From NCBI GenBank assembly GCA_964352225.1, contig CAYGRM010000002.1:1-64000 (forward strand): a stretch of DNA of 64,000 nt, given 5' to 3'. This document shows, in pieces, positions 34,170 to 42,684 of the stretch (positions within the stretch are counted from its first letter, which is position 1; each line of letters starts with the position of its first letter). The stretch comes from CAJQQY01 sp964352225 (GTDB lineage: Bacteria; Bacteroidota; Bacteroidia; Chitinophagales; Saprospiraceae). The position numbers and the translations under genes were made by a program. The notes under the pieces were generated by a model, which was not told where the DNA came from, searched no databases, and saw only the letters and a program-made list of their open reading frames with translations.

Positions 34170-35366
34170 TTAAATCTGTGAAAGCAATGAAAAGCTTCCA
34201 TTCACTTTTCCATTTCTCAAAGTCAAAATATTTCCAAATTGCAAAAACACAAACTCACTTTGATGTGGTCTGAGGAAAACGAAATCATCGACTTGAAGTT
34301 CATTTTTTGAAGATGAATTAATCATCGTTTGATTCGTGCTTGAACCATATAATTTATTTTCAGATACTCCCTTTGGATAGTAATAATCTGCTTTCCAAAA
34401 TCCTCCGTAGATAAAATAAGATTGTCGATTTTTTTTGTTTAAAAAATTAAAAAGGCCTTTAAAGTTTTCGATTCCAGGAATCGTGGTGTTTTTCATTTTT
34501 TTCAAAACTGGTGTTGCGATGAAACATGCAGGTACATATTTTTTCAAAGTTGGAATGTCAAAAGTGGTTGGTTTGACTAAACATGAACCTGCTGAAATAT
34601 CGTTGAGGTAGGAGTTTTTATTTTCATGTAATTGTACGGTGGGACTTCCTGCGCCATTAAAAGTGAGTGCCTCGTGAAACAAATTGGGAAATTCATTTTT
34701 CAACAAATCAATACATTTACCATAAAAGTCATTTGCCTTTTTAAAGGCTGTTTTTTGGGATATTAATATTTTTGGAAGTTTTACTATGTGTGGATCGTAG
34801 CCCATGAAGCCGCTGAATTCTACATGACTCGAATTGCTTTGAATGAGTCTTAATGCTTCTTTTAATTTCTCTAAACTTGCGAATCCTCCTCTTCGTAATC
34901 CGACGTCAATTTCAAGATTGAGTCTTATTTTTTGATTAATCTTTTTTGCTAAAAAAATATATTCCTCGACTCGTCGAGAGGTATCTACGAGCCATTGCAA
35001 TTGTTTTGTTGGAGAAAAACCGTTAGGCGTTTCTAAGGTATGATAATAATATGCTGCGGTTTTAATGGGTATTGGTTTTCCTAAAAGAATGTCGATTGTA
35101 CTATCGTGAATTTTCGAAAGGTGAGATAAAAATGGTTGATGAAAAACCATTAATTTTTTAGTGTTTGCTTTTTGGATGATGTAGTCGATTAGTTCGGGAG
35201 AAGGCAATGATTTGACTACGATTCGGAAGTTTATATTTGGTTGAAGTGATGATTCTAAGGTTTCGATATTTTGATCTAGTTGGTCTAAATCAATTAGAAG
35301 AGAGGGGATGGCTCTTGGTTGGTTTTTTAATTCTTGGTTTAATGATTCGAAGTATTTTTGTTTCAT
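34170..35366 (-). CDS. PLP-dependent alanine racemase-N-like enzyme (D-threonine aldolase-like)
   Basis: From the ATG at 35366 the protein has 398 residues. The N-terminal TIM-barrel start AIPSLLIDLDQLDQNIETL and the PLP-lysine segment INFRIVVKSLPS (K52) are typical of the D-threonine aldolase/DSD1 group of fold III enzymes. The following LEIDVGLRRGGFASLEKL and GFMGYDPHIVKLP also fit. A C-terminal domain with VDDFVFLRPHQSEFVFLQFG holds the expected metal-site region. It likely acts on a beta-hydroxy D-amino acid, but the substrate is unknown. The FAD-oxidase gene ends 60 bp upstream, with a palindrome in that gap, so the three-gene cluster is probably one operon. Confidence 0.85.
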   Translation of the reverse strand: MKQKYFESLNQELKNQPRAIPSLLIDLDQLDQNIETLESSLQPNINFRIVVKSLPSPELIDYIIQKANTKKLMVFHQPFLSHLSKIHDSTIDILLGKPIPIKTAAYYYHTLETPNGFSPTKQLQWLVDTSRRVEEYIFLAKKINQKIRLNLEIDVGLRRGGFASLEKLKEALRLIQSNSSHVEFSGFMGYDPHIVKLPKILISQKTAFKKANDFYGKCIDLLKNEFPNLFHEALTFNGAGSPTVQLHENKNSYLNDISAGSCLVKPTTFDIPTLKKYVPACFIATPVLKKMKNTTIPGIENFKGLFNFLNKKNRQSYFIYGGFWKADYYYPKGVSENKLYGSSTNQTMINSSSKNELQVDDFVFLRPHQSEFVFLQFGNILTLRNGKVNGSFSLLSQI

Positions 35367-35407
35367 TGTTGTAGCTGCTGACTTTATTCGGTAGTATTTT
35401 TTTTTGC

Positions 35408-35425
35408 TGCTGACTACAGTCAGCA
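35408..35425. repeat. Palindrome TGCTGACTACAGTCAGCA
   Basis: Eight-base perfect arms surround AC, ending two bases before the stop codon of the FAD oxidase. A second, longer pairing (GTAGCTGCTGACT at 35371 with AGTCAGCAACTAC) brackets the gap between the two genes. It may be an intergenic hairpin adjusting expression within the operon. Confidence 0.65.
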
Positions 35426-35426
35426 A

Positions 35427-36719
35427 CTACTTTAACAATAGTGATTTTAAATATGGGCTCATAAAAATTTGCTCAGGATCTTGCTCTGATCGATATTTTA
35501 AAAAGTCAGGCATCTTTGGATAGAGTTCTAACAATTCATTTACATTTCTAGTGTGCAACTTTCCCCAATGTGGACGCCCTTCATGTGCCTTGAATATATC
35601 TTCCATTTTTTGAAAATATGCCTCATGTTTTTTCTTCGAATAAACATGACAAGCGATGTACGCAGAATCTCGTCCAAAGGCAGGACTCAAATAAATATCA
35701 TCTGCTTTGACAAATCTATTCTCAATGGGAAAATGAACTTGAAATTCATTTTTCTCAAAACTTTGTTTTATTTCTTTCATCACTTCTTCGTAGGCTTCGA
35801 TCGGAATATTGTATTCCATTTCGTTAAATCGGACTGCTCGAACGGTTGCATAAATGTGGTGACTGTAAGCACGTTTCACAACTTTAGAAAGTGTCTTCGC
35901 AGAGATCTCAGAAACCCATCTATTTTTGGAAGGGAAAAAATGTGCAACTTCACAAAGGATTTTAAAACCTAAATTTTCCAAAATATATTCTTGAAAAAAA
36001 CTTCCGATTCCTATTTTATCCACTTCTTCATTTGTGATATTTGCTTTTTTAGTAAGTACCGTATCGGTGTAGGGTAGCCAGTATAATTCAAAATTACGAG
36101 TTGCCTGATTGATCGATTTGTACATTTTTAAAACTTCCGTTAAACTTGATTTTTCATAAACCATTTTGAGTTTATAACTTGGTAAACATTGCAAAGTAAT
36201 TTGAGTAATGATTCCCAAGGCTCCAAGTGAAACTTGCGCCGCTTTAAATAAAGCTACATTTTCCTCTGCAGAACATTCAACTATTTCCCCAAGTCCATTT
36301 ATAAATCGAATCATTCGAACTTGCGTGCTGATTGTTCCAAAATCTGCTCCTGTTCCATGCGTTCCTGTGCTGATTGTTCCTGCAATAGATTGCGCATCAA
36401 TATCTCCTAAATTTTCCATGGCCAAACCTTCAGCGTGAAGTATCTCTCCCAACTTCTTGAGTTTAGTTCCTCCTTTTACAGTTGCTAGGTTTGTTGATTT
36501 ATCGACATGAACTAAACCTTGATATTTATCAAGGCTAATTAAAATATCATTGGTTACGCAAAGTTTGGTGAAGGAATGACCTGATCCGATGGTTCGAATT
36601 TTTTGCTTTTTATCCAAAGCAGTTTTGACGATTTGTTGAATCGCTTGTTCTGATTCTGGAAATAAAACTTCAGTTGGATTCCATTTTTCTAGGCCTGACC
36701 AGTTTTTCATTTTTGCCAA
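35427..36719 (-). CDS. FAD-linked oxidase, D-arabinono-1,4-lactone oxidase-like
   Basis: This is a 430-residue flavoprotein of the VAO/aldonolactone oxidase group. The FAD-binding_4 domain shows TIGSGHSFTKLC, where H48 is at the position that binds FAD covalently in family members. It is followed by STNLATVKGGTKLKKLGEIL and DIDAQSIAGTISTGTHGTG. The C-terminal ALO domain includes HWGKLHTRN and the end DPEQIFMSPYLKSLL. Known members oxidise sugar lactones, xylitol or cytokinin-like amines; the donor here is undetermined. The cyclase gene ends two bases upstream of its start, so co-expression is almost certain. Confidence 0.9.
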   Translation of the reverse strand: MAKMKNWSGLEKWNPTEVLFPESEQAIQQIVKTALDKKQKIRTIGSGHSFTKLCVTNDILISLDKYQGLVHVDKSTNLATVKGGTKLKKLGEILHAEGLAMENLGDIDAQSIAGTISTGTHGTGADFGTISTQVRMIRFINGLGEIVECSAEENVALFKAAQVSLGALGIITQITLQCLPSYKLKMVYEKSSLTEVLKMYKSINQATRNFELYWLPYTDTVLTKKANITNEEVDKIGIGSFFQEYILENLGFKILCEVAHFFPSKNRWVSEISAKTLSKVVKRAYSHHIYATVRAVRFNEMEYNIPIEAYEEVMKEIKQSFEKNEFQVHFPIENRFVKADDIYLSPAFGRDSAYIACHVYSKKKHEAYFQKMEDIFKAHEGRPHWGKLHTRNVNELLELYPKMPDFLKYRSEQDPEQIFMSPYLKSLLLK

Positions 36720-36721
36720 AA

Positions 36722-37492
36722 TTACATTGGAGAAATATTATAAACTCGATTCAATTTATACAAAACAGGTTTGCTCGGGCTCACATCTATCTCAAATGAA
36801 GCAATCGAAATATTCAATAAATATAGTCCATCTGAAATTTCATCTTTGACAAAAATCAATTCTGAAATCGTACAATTTTCACGCGGCGCATTTGGGTACT
36901 GCCAAAAAGTATGATGTGATAAAAGTTCTCCTTTATCTTCTTCACGATCTACCGAAGGCAAATCAATTAGTAAATGTTGTACACCACAATCTACCAAATA
37001 TTGAGTCGCTTCATGATGAACATAGGTTGGATTAGTTCCTGAATAATTCTTTTTAAGTTTTTTCTTTTTGTTGGGTAAAGTTCGAATAACGATAGCTTCT
37101 GCTTCATTTTTTTCAAAAAGAGATTCGAGTTGTTCTTTGAAAATTACATGATCACCATTCTCCATTTCAGTTGGAGTGACCGAAATTAATTTTGCTAAAA
37201 AATGAAATTTTTGAAGTGACTGATTAATCGAAAATTTTTCTTTAGCGATGTGTCCGACACATTCGGTGTGAGTTCCATTTCCATGTGGATTTAATTTTAC
37301 ATTCATAAAATTAACTGGTCCATATTTTGTCGAACCAATAAAATCACCTGCCACAACTGGCCAAGTTTGCATGCGTGGAGCATAGAAACAATTGACCGTT
37401 TGATCGCCGGCCTCGAGTGGAATGGAAATGTCAAGCGGCTGAGTAAGATCTGCTTCGTAACTTTTATTTCCTTTTTCAACGGTAACTTTCAT
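36722..37492 (-). CDS. Cyclase / kynurenine formamidase-like metal hydrolase
   Basis: This 256-residue member of the cyclase (PF04199-type) family has the metal site H70-GNGTH75-T-E77 and H81 (usual form HxGTHxDxPxH; here GNGTHTECVGH). A later DYSGT-like segment is present as KKNYSGTNPTYVHHEAT, followed by the LLIDLPSVDREED block. Relatives hydrolyse N-formylkynurenine, arylformamides or cyclic amides. It is the first gene of a tight three-gene cluster with the FAD oxidase and PLP enzyme. Its upstream region is cut by the scaffold gap at 37543, so any further upstream operon members are unknown. Confidence 0.85.
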   Translation of the reverse strand: MKVTVEKGNKSYEADLTQPLDISIPLEAGDQTVNCFYAPRMQTWPVVAGDFIGSTKYGPVNFMNVKLNPHGNGTHTECVGHIAKEKFSINQSLQKFHFLAKLISVTPTEMENGDHVIFKEQLESLFEKNEAEAIVIRTLPNKKKKLKKNYSGTNPTYVHHEATQYLVDCGVQHLLIDLPSVDREEDKGELLSHHTFWQYPNAPRENCTISELIFVKDEISDGLYLLNISIASFEIDVSPSKPVLYKLNRVYNISPM

Positions 37493-37542
37493 GTGTTTTT
37501 AATTTTCTCAAAAATAAAAAAAAATGGCAACCTCTTTCGAAG

Positions 37543-37552
37543 NNNNNNNNNN
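37543..37552. other. Assembly gap (10 Ns)
   Basis: Ten N characters join two contigs between the cyclase gene and the ompH-like genes. The real distance is unknown, and nothing about linkage across it can be inferred. Confidence 0.99.
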
Positions 37553-37571
37553 GAAATCCCAAAACCATTTT

Positions 37572-38078
37572 TTACATTTTCAATTTTGCTTTTACCATTG
37601 CTCCTACGTCCATTGAGTCATCGAAGTAAAGCAACGTTTTCTTTTCAAAAATAAATTGGTACCCATTTTCTTTAGCTACTGCTTTGATTGCATCATTTAC
37701 TTCATCCAAGATTGGTTGCAATTCTTTTGCCTCCCGTTCTTGTAATTGTTTGATCATGTCTTGCTCGAATTTAGCAATCTCTTGACCTTTTTTTTCTAAT
37801 TTTTTAGCTTCAGTTTCTAAGTCCTTCTGAGTTATAGTCCCTTGGTCTCTTTGAGCCAATAACTGTTGCTCTTTGGTTTGGTAATCTTTTACCATATTTT
37901 GACCTTTGGTCGTAAGTTGTTTTTGTAAAACCTCTAAATTTGCTCTAGCCTGTTTTACTTTTGGCATCTCGATAAGGAGTGCATCAGAATCAATGAAGCC
38001 AAATTTTTGAGCTTGTGCACTCATTGTCACCATTGCAAACATTGCTAATAAACAACTAATTTTAATAAACTTTCTCAT
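37572..38078 (-). CDS. OmpH/Skp-family periplasmic chaperone (copy 1)
   Basis: This 168-residue protein has a signal peptide (MRKFIKISCLLAMFAMVTMSAQAQ) and the OmpH start KFGFIDSDALLIEMPKVKQA. A long, charged coiled coil (about 40-125) forms Skp-like tentacles, and a C-terminal strand GYQFIFEKKTLLYF closes the body. Skp trimers hold unfolded outer membrane proteins in the periplasm. A second OmpH gene lies 118 bp upstream. In many Bacteroidota bamA precedes such a pair, but here a divergent gene does. Confidence 0.92.
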   Translation of the reverse strand: MRKFIKISCLLAMFAMVTMSAQAQKFGFIDSDALLIEMPKVKQARANLEVLQKQLTTKGQNMVKDYQTKEQQLLAQRDQGTITQKDLETEAKKLEKKGQEIAKFEQDMIKQLQEREAKELQPILDEVNDAIKAVAKENGYQFIFEKKTLLYFDDSMDVGAMVKAKLKM

Positions 38079-38196
38079 TGCTATTTTCAGATTTAATTAC
38101 CTTCTCGATTGTTATTTTTTCGAGGTCGGATTTGTTGATAAAATGTAATTTTATTTGAATTGGGGTGCAAAGATAATCTCTCCACACTAATTTACT

Positions 38197-38736
38197 TTAA
38201 TTAATTCCTAATTTCTTTTTGACTTCGTCAGTTTTGTCATATCGAGGATTCGCGAAAATGATTCCTGTTGCTCCTCCAGTATCAAAAATATAATCATATC
38301 CTTTATCTGTTGCATACTCTTCAATTGCGGTATAAACTTGCTCTTGAATTGGAGCTACGAGTTCTTGTCTTTTTTCAAACAAAGCACCTTCGGGACCAAA
38401 TTTTGCCTTTTGCATATCTCTTACCGTTTTCTCTTGATCTAAAATTTCATCTTCTTTTTGCTTTCTCATTTCGTCAGTCATCATCACACTTTCTGCTTGA
38501 TACTTGTTGTACATACCTTTGATCTTATCATACTCTTTCGCGATATCTTGTCTCCACTTAGCCGCTGATTGATCGAGCTCACTTTGTGCTTTTTTATATT
38601 CAGGCATACTTTCCAAAATTCCGTTCACATCTATTGAAGCGATTTTTTGGGCTACCAAAGTTGCAGAAGTCATCATAACTAATGCAGCCATAAAAAGTAT
38701 TTTTTTACCTATCATGCTAATTGTATTCTTATTCAT
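38197..38736 (-). CDS. OmpH/Skp-family periplasmic chaperone (copy 2)
   Basis: This 179-residue paralogue of the neighbouring gene has a signal sequence within ILFMAALVMMTSATLVAQ and then KIASIDVNGILESMPEYKKAQSEL. A coiled coil (about 50-130) and a C-terminal GYDYIFDTGGATGIIFA follow. The two OmpH proteins differ substantially in the coil, so the duplication is old. Both probably act as Skp-like holdases for outer membrane proteins. Confidence 0.92.
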   Translation of the reverse strand: MNKNTISMIGKKILFMAALVMMTSATLVAQKIASIDVNGILESMPEYKKAQSELDQSAAKWRQDIAKEYDKIKGMYNKYQAESVMMTDEMRKQKEDEILDQEKTVRDMQKAKFGPEGALFEKRQELVAPIQEQVYTAIEEYATDKGYDYIFDTGGATGIIFANPRYDKTDEVKKKLGIN

Positions 38737-38981
38737 AATTTTACTAGATTTTAATTCTTTAATTATTTTTGTTTTCGAAGTATTTTTGAAAAAATATAAT
38801 TTTCTGCCTTAAGACTGCGAATTTACAATTTTATTGTAACGTTTTCGATTTATAAGACTCAGAAATATAGGCTAAGGTTACATGTTAATTATTTTAAATA
38901 AATTGACTTAAGCATCTAACTTCCTGACAAAGAACGAGTTATATTTTAATTCTGTTGGCAACCACACTATCTTTTTAACTT

Positions 38982-40169
38982 ATGTTTAACGAACGGTTAA
39001 TGAAATTAACGGCTAGCAAGGCTAAAACTCTTCATTTTTTTTATTACTCCCTCTTTTTTAAAAAGGGTAGTTTGCTGGTAGCTTTTAGTTTCTTTTCTTT
39101 TTTTTTAGCTGCGCAAAAAGGGCTTTCTGTTGAACCTACTTTCCATTTTGGTTCTGTCACTAAGCATTCGCCTGAATTAACTTTTGCTGTAAAAGGGCCA
39201 ACAGTTGGCGCTGATATTAATTTTAAATTTCAAACTTTCGGAAAAAAGGATTGGCATCAATGGCGAAAATTTCCTCAGTTTGGAATAGCTGTAGCTTGGT
39301 TTCGTTTTGGGAATACTTCAGTTTTAGGCAATGCGTTTACGGCTTGCCCCAATATTACTACTACACTTTTTGAAAGAAAAAAATGGAAAGGACATTTTCA
39401 GGTTGGGACAGGAATTGCCTATTTGACCAAAAAATATAATCCAGTTTCGAATACTGAAAATAACGCCATTGGTTCGAGTATTACTGCTTCGATGTTGATG
39501 AAATTTTATGCAGCTCGACAGATTAATTCAAAATTAAAATTTCACGCAGGTTTTAGTTTAAACCATTTTTCGAATGGAGGTTCTCGGCTTCCAAATTATG
39601 GGTTGAATGTTCCAGCCTTAATGTTGAGCCTCAATTATTCGCCTGAACTCTTGCAAAAAGTTGATTTTATTTTTCATGAAAAAAGTAAAAAAGCAATTCG
39701 TCAATTTGGAGTTGATGTGCATTCTGGCGCAGGTTTGGTTCAACGATTTTCTATTGGTGGGCCAAGGTATCCGATTTACTTTGTGGCACTCGGAGGAAAT
39801 TTTTATCTAAATCAACAGAATCGAATTATCGCAGGTTTTGAGTACGAACAGAACAAAGCTATTTTTGAATTTGTCCTTCACACTAATCATTCTGAAACAG
39901 AAAGTGATGCAAAGAAAAAGGCTTCTCGATTGACTTTTTTCGTGGGTGATGAATTTATCTTTGGAAATTGGAGTATGACCTTATCGGCTGGAGTTTATTT
40001 AGGAAATTTCTCTTTTTTGAAATCAGGGTCATTTTATAATAAATTTTCAACTCGATATTATTTTCCTTCCAAAGGTGCTTTGAATCGAAAAATATTTTTG
40101 AGTTTTTCTTTAAAATCTCATTTGACGGTGGCGGAGTATTTTGGGTTGGGAGGTGGAGTTAATTTTTAA
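38982..40169 (+). CDS. Acyloxyacyl hydrolase / PagL-like lipid A 3-O-deacylase
   Basis: This 395-residue exported beta-barrel-like protein has a hydrophobic signal around residues 28-44. The PagL motif is clear: H195-F-S197-N198 followed by GGSRLPNYGLN. In PagL the His and Ser form the catalytic pair that removes the 3-O acyl chain of lipid A in the outer membrane. The sequence alternates short amphipathic strands (GIAVAWFRFG, GHFQVGTGIAYLTKK). It is longer than classical PagL (~170), as Bacteroidota homologues are; the C-terminal extra barrel half is of unknown role. It diverges from the ompH pair. Confidence 0.83.
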   Translation: MFNERLMKLTASKAKTLHFFYYSLFFKKGSLLVAFSFFSFFLAAQKGLSVEPTFHFGSVTKHSPELTFAVKGPTVGADINFKFQTFGKKDWHQWRKFPQFGIAVAWFRFGNTSVLGNAFTACPNITTTLFERKKWKGHFQVGTGIAYLTKKYNPVSNTENNAIGSSITASMLMKFYAARQINSKLKFHAGFSLNHFSNGGSRLPNYGLNVPALMLSLNYSPELLQKVDFIFHEKSKKAIRQFGVDVHSGAGLVQRFSIGGPRYPIYFVALGGNFYLNQQNRIIAGFEYEQNKAIFEFVLHTNHSETESDAKKKASRLTFFVGDEFIFGNWSMTLSAGVYLGNFSFLKSGSFYNKFSTRYYFPSKGALNRKIFLSFSLKSHLTVAEYFGLGGGVNF

Positions 40170-40204
40170 TTTTAAAAAAATGTTCCCTTCGATTTAAATT
40201 AATT

Positions 40205-40274
40205 GAACGCAGAGACGCAGAGCAATTTTTTCGGAGAAAAATAAAAACCTCTGCGTCTCCCCGTCTCTGCGTTC
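40205..40274. repeat. Inverted repeat of the GCAGAGACG family, left arm shortened
   Basis: GAACGCAGAGACG..CAGAG (40205-40222) pairs with 40249-40274. The right arm matches the 26-bp arms of the element at 16003-16078 apart from a few changes. The left arm lacks eight bases of the unit. It lies between convergent genes and could act as a bidirectional terminator. Confidence 0.85.
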
Positions 40275-40289
40275 ATACATTTTTAGCTT

Positions 40290-41273
40290 TCATTTTCCGA
40301 AAAATTCCTTCTCATTTTCAAAATCCAAAAACGGAAATCCCTTTTCCAATTCTTTAACCTTAATCAATTGACTTTTCTTAAATTTCAAATATTCTTCGGA
40401 CTCTGGATGAAAAGGTCGATGAGCTTTTGCACTATTTATTTTCTCCAACTTAGCATTCAATTCCATGGTTTTTGGAGTAAAAAATGTTTTGGAAAAAAAG
40501 CCCCAAATATAATCTACCGCCATTTCATTGGGATGAATTAAGTCTTTTTTATAAAAACGATAATCTCGCAAATCATCCATCATAATTTCATAAGAAGGAA
40601 AATATTCAAGATTGGAGTGTAGCGAAGAAAGATTGTCGAGAGCGACTAAAAGCTTTGCCTTACTTACTTGATTTTCAATTAACCCATCTCGAACATGCCG
40701 AACTGGACTAACGGTGGTGATTATTTTTAAATTTGGAAATGTCTCTGCGTATTTTCTAAAAATATCATCCAATGTCAAGATGATTTCATCTGAACTTAAT
40801 TTTTTATGGATAAAATACCTCTGCGGAACTTTGTGGCAGTTCGCAACGACTTGTCCTAGTTTTTCACTTACAAAAACATTCGAAGTTCCAAAAGTCAAAA
40901 TAAGATATTCTGCTTTTTTTAAAAATACTCTAGCTTCGGAAAGCGCATGGTTTATTTTTTCCAAAACGACTTGTTCACTCGGATTCGAAAAACTGCTATG
41001 GTGCTGAAAACTATGCCAGCCACCAAGATGTTGAAAAAGATCCTTTTCCTCAAAAAGTCGATTTTCATCCAACAAAATTTCTAAACTTTTAGCAATCGAA
41101 ATAGGGTTAAAAATTATTCCAAATGGATTGAGCAAAGTGCTAAATTTAAAATGATTTAACTGCTCAAAAATATGTTCCGCAAAGCAAGATCCCACACAAA
41201 GGATTCCACTCTGATGATTGATCTGAAATGATGAAGGTTCAGGTAAAAGTACAGTTCGAAAAGCGTTGCTCAT
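40290..41273 (-). CDS. GSCFA domain protein
   Basis: This 327-residue protein carries the eponymous motif, here ILCVGSCFAEHIFEQL (about 24-39). Other SGNH-hydrolase-like blocks follow: LILTFGTSNVF and TVSPVRHVRDGL (His of the C-terminal block), with DLIHPNEMAVDYIWG near the end. The family is related to SGNH/GDSL esterases, with Ser, Asp and His at matching positions, but its substrate is unknown. It is common and single-copy in Bacteroidota. It converges on the PagL-like gene. Confidence 0.9.
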   Translation of the reverse strand: MSNAFRTVLLPEPSSFQINHQSGILCVGSCFAEHIFEQLNHFKFSTLLNPFGIIFNPISIAKSLEILLDENRLFEEKDLFQHLGGWHSFQHHSSFSNPSEQVVLEKINHALSEARVFLKKAEYLILTFGTSNVFVSEKLGQVVANCHKVPQRYFIHKKLSSDEIILTLDDIFRKYAETFPNLKIITTVSPVRHVRDGLIENQVSKAKLLVALDNLSSLHSNLEYFPSYEIMMDDLRDYRFYKKDLIHPNEMAVDYIWGFFSKTFFTPKTMELNAKLEKINSAKAHRPFHPESEEYLKFKKSQLIKVKELEKGFPFLDFENEKEFFGK

Positions 41274-41352
41274 TCTTTTTTTTAATAAAGTCAGTTAATT
41301 ATATTAAATTTCGACCCGCAAAATTAATCAGAATAATTTTACATAAAAATCA

Positions 41353-42684
41353 ATGAGTTTTTTTGATCAACTTTTTGGAGGTGGAGCGAAAAAAGAGCCA
41401 CAACCAAAACTAAGTTTTGGAAGGTATAGTGACTCTTACAAAGATGCGAAACAATATGATTCGTGGGACAAAGCATTGACTTTATTTGAAAAAGAACAAT
41501 ACATTGCTTCCTACTTGGAGTTTTTTAACTACCTCCGAGATGCTTATGAGGACAATGTAACCTGGAAAGAAGAAAATGGGAAAATATATTTTGAAGTTTT
41601 TCAAGGTTCAAAAAAAGCTACAGGGGTTGCAGATATTGAAAAAGTAACAATCGAAGCTAAAGTTGCTCAAACGGAAACACTCAATATTGGTTTTATGCGT
41701 CGCCTGATGGAAAGAAATTTTTCACTTCGCTACAGCCGCTTCGCACTCGATCCTGATAATAACATTTCGATTCGATTTGACACTTACGTTTTGGACGGAT
41801 CTCCTTACAAATTATATTATGCACTTAAGGAATTAACAACTAATGCAGATAAGTTGGATGATATTTTAATTGATGAATTTAGGATGCTAAAACCTGTGGA
41901 CACCGTTCACTTAGTTGATCTTCCAATAAAAGAAAAAGAGGTCAAGTATAAATATATCATAAATGAAATAAATGCTGTACTAGCAGCTATGAATAGTGGA
42001 AAACCTAGCTTAGATAAATATCCTGGAGGTTATGCTTATGTTCTCTTAAACTTAAGTTACAAATTAGATTATTTAACTAAGCCCGAAGGGTTTATGATGG
42101 AGACATTGGAGCGAATTCACCGCATTTATTTTACGACAGATAAACAAAATCCAGCTCAAAAAAATATCATCATTCGCAAGGAGTTAAAAAAGCTTTTGAA
42201 GCGATCGAAAGAAGATTATTTTTTAGAAATGTATCTAACCAAATCTACCTTCGGAATCACCAAACCTGTAAATCATGATCGAATCGTAGGATTTATTGAT
42301 GGCGAATTACATAATATGGATTGGTATAATGAGCATGGATATCATACGATTGCGATAGGTATTCCAGGTTATATTGTGGGCTATTGCATGTTTAATTTTG
42401 CTGCGCCTCGACCTGATCGAGAGTTATTTCATTTGTATTATCAAATTGTTGAAGCTGACTATTTTAAGGACTTGGGGTTCACTTTGAATTATTATGATTC
42501 TTTAAAAAATACTTTTGATAAACGAGCAATCAAACGAGCAATCAATAATATTACTGAAAGCAATCGTGACTTATATGGTAGAATGAATCCAGATAAAAGT
42601 TTACTAAAATTTGATACGTTAACCAATTTCACCAAATCATTTTTAATGATGGTTCGCCACCTTGACTTGACGAAAACAGCATGA
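41353..42684 (+). CDS. YbjN / type III chaperone-fold-like protein of unknown function
   Basis: I do not recognise a named family. The 443-residue soluble protein has no signal peptide. Its N-terminal half contains a stretch resembling the YbjN/T3SS-chaperone fold (IGFMRRLMERNFSLRYSRFA, DPDNNISIRFDTYVLDG, YKLYYALKELTTNADKLDDI). The C-terminal half is helical and ends in MMVRHLDLTKTA. The stop codon overlaps the start of the protease gene (ATGA), so the two are translationally coupled. The protease ends in a domain of the same apparent type, implying heterotypic interaction. Its role is inferred to be binding or presenting a protein partner. Confidence 0.6.
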   Translation: MSFFDQLFGGGAKKEPQPKLSFGRYSDSYKDAKQYDSWDKALTLFEKEQYIASYLEFFNYLRDAYEDNVTWKEENGKIYFEVFQGSKKATGVADIEKVTIEAKVAQTETLNIGFMRRLMERNFSLRYSRFALDPDNNISIRFDTYVLDGSPYKLYYALKELTTNADKLDDILIDEFRMLKPVDTVHLVDLPIKEKEVKYKYIINEINAVLAAMNSGKPSLDKYPGGYAYVLLNLSYKLDYLTKPEGFMMETLERIHRIYFTTDKQNPAQKNIIIRKELKKLLKRSKEDYFLEMYLTKSTFGITKPVNHDRIVGFIDGELHNMDWYNEHGYHTIAIGIPGYIVGYCMFNFAAPRPDRELFHLYYQIVEADYFKDLGFTLNYYDSLKNTFDKRAIKRAINNITESNRDLYGRMNPDKSLLKFDTLTNFTKSFLMMVRHLDLTKTA

